NCBI GenBank assembly: GCA_046760905.1
Contig: JBHIFB010000074.1
Coordinates: 1-15,013, forward strand
Direction of reading: 5' to 3'
Length of the DNA stretch: 15,013 nucleotides
From: JBHIFB01 sp046760905
Lineage (GTDB): Bacteria; Gemmatimonadota; CAZMKB01
In this document: in pieces, positions 14,522 through 15,013 of the stretch
Numbering within the stretch: the stretch's first letter is position 1
Layout of the letters: the number at the start of each line of letters is the position of its first letter
Notes under the pieces: generated by a model
Told to the model about the DNA's origin: nothing
Seen by the model: only the letters and a program-made list of their open reading frames with translations
Databases searched by the model: none
Translations under genes and position numbers: made by a program

Positions 14522-15013
14522 TCATCTCCCCGTCTGGAGATTACTTCTCTTCCCACCCAGTATGAGGTAAGCGAGAAATGCTGCGGCAAAGAAAAGGATA
14601 ACTGTCCCGCTCACCTTGAGGATGTTGAAGACGTATCTCCTGCCCTGAGGATCATAGCTGAAGCAGTAGAGTAGTACTCTGCTTATCGTAGGTCCGGTCT
14701 TTCCCTCAGAGGCTTCGAGGATGGCCATCTTCACTTCGAAAGGCAGAAAGGTAATGCCATAGATATAGCGTGCTATCTTGCCTTCGGGTGAAAGTACGGT
14801 TAATGCTGCGGTATGCAAAAATTCTGTTCCTTCCCTTTTGTATCTGAAACCTACGGCATCGGTGAGTCTGACTATCTGAGCACTATCGCCGGTGAGGAAT
14901 TTCCATCCCTCTTGTGGAAAGCTCAGATCACCCAGCGTTGCCATGTAGTTCTTCTTTTTCTCCGCAGCGAGTGATGGAGTTTCACTCGGATCGAAGCTTA
15001 TCGTGAGCACGGA
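14522..15013 (-). CDS. sco1: SCO1/SenC-family copper chaperone with a C-terminal membrane anchor, 5' truncated by the window edge
   Basis: Thioredoxin-fold protein that helps load copper into the CuA site of subunit II. About 164 residues are visible and the frame runs to the window edge; the GTG at 15010 is internal because codon S precedes it and the family needs more upstream. Visible parts are I-S-F-D-P-S-E-T-P (the I-S-V-D-P strand of SCO proteins), the conserved copper-ligand His in F-L-H-T-A-A-L, about 66 residues after that GTG, and L-S-P-E-G-K. The Cys-x-x-x-Cys copper motif would be upstream, outside the window. A hydrophobic helix near the C-terminus (about 132-151 from the GTG), followed by a basic tail, suggests it is anchored at the C-terminus, with the domain outside the membrane. 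Its TGA lies two bases before coxA ATG 14519, so it is in the oxidase operon. Confidence 0.88.
   Translation of the reverse strand, partial: SVLTISFDPSETPSLAAEKKKNYMATLGDLSFPQEGWKFLTGDSAQIVRLTDAVGFRYKREGTEFLHTAALTVLSPEGKIARYIYGITFLPFEVKMAILEASEGKTGPTISRVLLYCFSYDPQGRRYVFNILKVSGTVILFFAAAFLAYLILGGKRSNLQTGR
14526..14531 (-). promoter_or_regulatory. Ribosome binding site deciding the coxA start
   Basis: GGGGAG on the minus strand abuts the ATG at 14525 directly but is six bases before the next in-frame ATG at 14519. A spacer of zero would be too short, so the second ATG is preferred; the difference is two residues. Confidence 0.55.

Noticed and set aside
1..15013. Mobile element, CRISPR, phage defence or secondary-metabolite cluster
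   Set aside because: No transposase, integrase, direct-repeat array, tRNA-associated junction or assembly-line enzyme is visible; all long frames are accounted for by metabolic, secreted-enzyme or respiratory genes.

Overview
The window looks like a piece of a bacterial chromosome from an organism I cannot place to phylum. Evidence for a bacterium is the Shine-Dalgarno sites (GGAG/AAGG types) before many genes, the glutamine-dependent two-domain NAD synthase, and the compact operons with stop/start overlaps. AGA/AGG are used freely for arginine, which is unlike a typical enterobacterium or actinomycete. There are no tRNAs, rRNAs, IS elements, CRISPR arrays or phage genes that I can see, and coding density is high. 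The longest gap without a gene is about 290 bases (7642-7931).

Region 1 (1-6698, plus strand) is a catabolic run: the 3' part of an enoyl-CoA hydratase/isomerase, a zinc-dependent alcohol dehydrogenase, a 3-hydroxyacyl-CoA dehydrogenase, both subunits of an indolepyruvate (2-oxoacid):ferredoxin oxidoreductase, and NAD+ synthase. The first three would hydrate a double bond in a CoA thioester and carry out two NAD-linked alcohol oxidations. The hydratase and alcohol dehydrogenase carry features that remind me of the pair acting after benzoyl-CoA reductase, which makes a route for aromatic amino acids or aromatic acids an attractive but unproven reading. The ferredoxin oxidoreductase would turn transaminated aromatic amino acids into aryl-acetyl-CoA and reduced ferredoxin. 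NAD synthase overlaps its small subunit by four bases.

Region 2 (6712-10037) holds two genes transcribed away from each other around a 290-base spacer: a P1/S58-family self-processing aminopeptidase (minus strand) and a large, probably secreted alkaline-phosphatase-superfamily enzyme with a C-terminal sialidase-like Asp-box repeat region (plus strand).

Region 3 (10162-15013, minus strand) is a cytochrome c oxidase operon read in the order sco, coxA, coxC, coxD, coxB, ctaB. All junctions are tight: 8-base overlap at coxA/coxC, otherwise gaps of 2-10 bases. Subunit II carries a fused cytochrome c domain (caa3 type), and subunit I has the Tyr-Ser pair of type A2 heme-copper oxidases in place of the usual glutamate. 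The operon converges on the phosphatase gene at a 124-base spacer with two candidate terminator hairpins. Together the window describes an organism able to respire oxygen while also using ferredoxin-linked 2-oxoacid oxidation. I found no clearly new system. The most interesting points are the possible aromatic-ring pathway, the phosphatase/Asp-box fusion and the rearranged caa3 operon.
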